Shown one piece after another: positions 61,506-64,000 of a stretch of DNA of 64,000 bases; the stretch's first letter is position 1; every line of letters starts with the position of its first letter. The position numbers and the translations under genes were made by a program. Source of the stretch: Ficedula albicollis. Its lineage: Eukaryota > Chordata > Aves > Passeriformes > Muscicapidae. The notes under the pieces were generated by a model. It was not told where the DNA came from and did no database searches. It was given only the letters and a program-made list of their open reading frames with translations. The stretch covers positions 29,981,749-30,045,748 of the forward strand of contig NC_021678.1 of the NCBI RefSeq assembly GCF_000247815.1. The letters run 5' to 3'.

Positions 61506-62331
61506 CTAAAAGGAAACAAACACCCATCAGTGTCAGCAAGCAGAATGAGTAAATACAACAGTTACTCTGCATACTGCTAAACTGTTTTCCAATTGTAAAG
61601 AATGTGCTAAAACTCAAAGCAAGTTCCACAGCTGCCATCCAAAACACATGTATTGCCTTTAAAGCATGCTAAGACACAACTGCTGTTTCAGTTTTAAAAT
61701 GTTTGTCTGACCTTCATGATTGTTACCATTCTTTTATTACATTGTCATGTACAATCTTAAAAGTCTTCCTAAATGTATCCCAAAATCATAGTTGGTACAA
61801 ACAACTTGAGCATCACACACTGCTCAGGATTTAAATATACGAATGCAGAAGCCAAACACAAGCTGTGAGATCCAAAAAGACAGACCCATTTGCAAGAAAG
61901 AGTTGAGAGCAATTGGAGGAAGCAGGAAGAGTAAGCTGCAATTTGTTCATCCTGAGCCTTTATTCTGAAACTTTCCCAATACTGTCTCTGTTTTTATCCT
62001 TCACTACACTCTGCACTGGAACATCTTGCAGCTGTTAATACTACTGCAGGAGAGAATCCAGCTGGGAAAAAGGAAAGCATTATTAACAAGTCATCAAAGA
62101 AATATTTCTACCCAGCATACAATACTAAAACTTCATTTAAAGGCACAGACCAAATGAGTGACAAATACTGTAATGCACTATTTTTATTTTTCATTCTTTT
62201 GTTTATATGGTTGATGATAGAAAAGGAAATGGCTTAAAACAATTAAGCACTGATGGCTTAGATGGATTGATATATAATCTGTACTCTTATGAAGAATGCA
62301 ATAGTTTATCAAAATAGAATGTAGAAAAGGT

Positions 62332-62439
62332 ATCACACACCCTGCCATGCTCAAAACTCTCTCCTCCAAAATTTAAGCCCTGAGCATCACACACCCTGCC
62401 ATGCTCAAAACTCTCTCCTCCAAAATTTAAGCCCTGAGC
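62332..62439. repeat. Two-copy tandem duplication, 54 bp unit
   Basis: Copies 62332-62385 and 62386-62439 begin ATCACACACCCTGCC and look identical, so the event is recent or an artefact. Confidence 0.93.
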
Positions 62440-63335
62440 ACTTGCACACAATGCAAGCTATAATTAGATGTAAAGCAGAATGATGTAATAGGCCTCTGAA
62501 CATTAATATTAATAATTAAATAATAAGTAATACATGTCAGTGTATTTTTATCACTTACTTGGATGCATCACACATTTATTCACAGCATGTAGTTCCTAGA
62601 CATGACTGACAATTCAGAGCATCACTCCAAGATGACATTGGAGCTGCTCTCCAAGACCTTAGCATTACATAGGGAAGGATTGTAATCAAATATGTGTTGT
62701 TTCCCAGGGAAGATTCAAAGACCCTGCAGTGGGCAAACATGAGATAATTTACAGGGAAAAAAAATCTTCCTCCAAATCTTAATATTGCTCTTGTAACTTC
62801 GTTTATTTCTTGAAGTTATAATATGCATGTTCAGCCTGATTTCCAGTGGCATTTTCAGAAGCACAGTATTTGCATTTTCTACATAAGTTCTCCAGGAATA
62901 TATTAAGTTATTCCTCTTGCAGTGAAGTACAAAAAGTCACAGGTCAAATGCGACAAGCACAGAATCTGCTGGGTTCATTATGATATCTTTGGAACAGATG
63001 CTGTTACCAGCCTCCTTTGTGCAATTTTTGCCTCTTAATTTTTGCACCAGCAACATGGTATTTTAGAATTGAAGAACAGTATTTCAACACAGAAAATGAA
63101 AGAAAATTACTAATAAAATACATTCCTCGCATCTTGCTGTCATCCCTGGCTGGACTTCCTGAGCAGACCAGGACATTGCAACACTGACTCAACACATTTG
63201 GAAACCAGCACTTTACCCACAGTTAGATGCTGATTTGAAGCACAAAATGTAGACACCAAACCACACGTTTTCAGTGTTTCACTCTGCCACCAATTCTTTT
63301 GGTTACCTGTTTCGGCACTCATGTTTCAGAGATGT

Positions 63336-63822
63336 GCTGGAGCAGGTCCAGAGGAGATCAGAGATGATCAGAGGGCTGGAGCACCTCTGCTCTGGAGACA
63401 GGCTGGGAGAGAAGGCTCCAGGGAGACCTCAGAGCACCTTCCAGCACCAAAAGGGGGCCTACAAAAGAGTCAGAGAGGGGCATTTCAGCACCTAAAGGGG
63501 GCCTACAAAAGAGTCAGAGAGGGGCATTTTACAAGGGCATGCAATGACAGCACAAAGGGTAAGGGCTGTAAAACGAAAAAGGGCAGATTTCCATTGGACA
63601 TCAGGATGAAATTCTCCAGTGTGACAGTGGAGATGCACTGGCACAGGCTGCCCAGAGAAGCTGTGGCTGCTCCATCCCTGCAGGTGCTCAAAGCCAGGCT
63701 GGATGGGGCTTGGAGCAGCTGGGGTAGTGCAGGGGGGGTTTCCCTGCCTATGGCAGGGAGCTGAAACAAGGTGATCTTTAAGGTCCTTTTTAACCCCCCA
63801 AAACTATTCTGTGTTTCTAAGA
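63336..63822 (+). mobile_element. CR1 LINE 3' fragment, about 490 bp
   Basis: GTCCAGAGGAGATCAGAGAT, GGGGGCCTACAAAAGAGTCA, TTTACAAGGGCATGCAATGA, CCCAGAGAAGCTGTGGCTGC and GATCTTTAAGGTCC appear in the normal CR1 3' order, ending in ATTCTGTGTTTCT. It is antisense to HSPA12A. Confidence 0.88.
63442..63529. repeat. Two-copy tandem duplication inside CR1, 44 bp unit
   Basis: CAGCACC followed by AAAGGGGGCCTACAAAAGAG occurs at 63442 and 63486. A single CR1 copy normally has this segment once, so the duplication came after insertion. Confidence 0.9.
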
Positions 63823-64000
63823 TGCATTTTCCAACCTGTCTTCAGCTATTAGACTTGAAAAGTTATTTATATCTCTGTGTGCAACTCAGAAAATTCTGTG
63901 TGACAGGATACATATTTTTGTATCTCAGAGAGCAGTGAATAAATATCCAGAGCAACACTGACATGCATCCAATAAAGCCACTAACTTGGGTGGTGTCCTA

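Larger units (their letters stand above)
61506..64000 (-). other. HSPA12A: HSPA12A first-intron sequence (partial)
   Basis: Upstream of the first coding exon seen. No ATG exon that ends in phase 1 with a good donor was recognised, so the HSPA12A start and promoter are expected beyond the window. It holds a 54 bp tandem pair and a long CR1 copy. Confidence 0.7.

Noticed and set aside
63321..63764. 147-codon frame
   Set aside because: It is CR1 3' sequence, not part of a functional protein.
1..64000. Endogenous virus, CRISPR array, bacterial operon or tRNA/rRNA genes
   Set aside because: No polymerase, capsid or integrase motif, paired LTRs, spaced direct repeats, or conserved tRNA box pair was found on reading.

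Overview
The window is vertebrate nuclear DNA from a sauropsid, most probably a bird. It holds multi-exon genes with GT-AG introns, low gene density, and CR1 LINE tails of avian type that end in ATTCTGTG-like octamers. No bacterial, viral, RNA-gene or CRISPR feature was found.

Two genes lie tail to tail. On the + strand (1261-12718) is a complete pancreatic triglyceride lipase family gene with 12 coding exons and 468 codons. It encodes a signal peptide, an alpha/beta-hydrolase domain with an intact Ser-Asp-His triad and lid, and a C-terminal PLAT domain. It reads most like PNLIPRP2. On the - strand (27481-61505) are the last 11 coding exons (660 residues) of HSPA12A, an atypical Hsp70. Its first coding exon, expected to hold about 15 residues, is not seen and probably lies beyond base 64000. 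PNLIP-family genes next to HSPA12A match the human 10q25 arrangement.

Bases 1-1260 are upstream of the lipase. Bases 12757-22911 are intergenic and hold several AT-rich stretches that look like conserved non-coding DNA. Bases 22912-27480 are probably the long HSPA12A 3' UTR, interrupted by a CR1 copy. Bases 28116-64000 are HSPA12A exons and introns, including a 14.6 kb intron at 35635-50264.

The most unusual signals are not genes. First, two poly-G runs of 54 and 49 bases each sit between two copies of the same short anchor plus homopolymer, which suggests an insertion with a flank duplication or a two-colour sequencing/assembly artefact. Second, at least 18 two-copy tandem duplications, with units of 20 to 277 bp, are spread over introns and intergenic DNA, and none was found in an exon. 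Third, there is a CpG-rich block inside the last HSPA12A exon. No new coding system was found.
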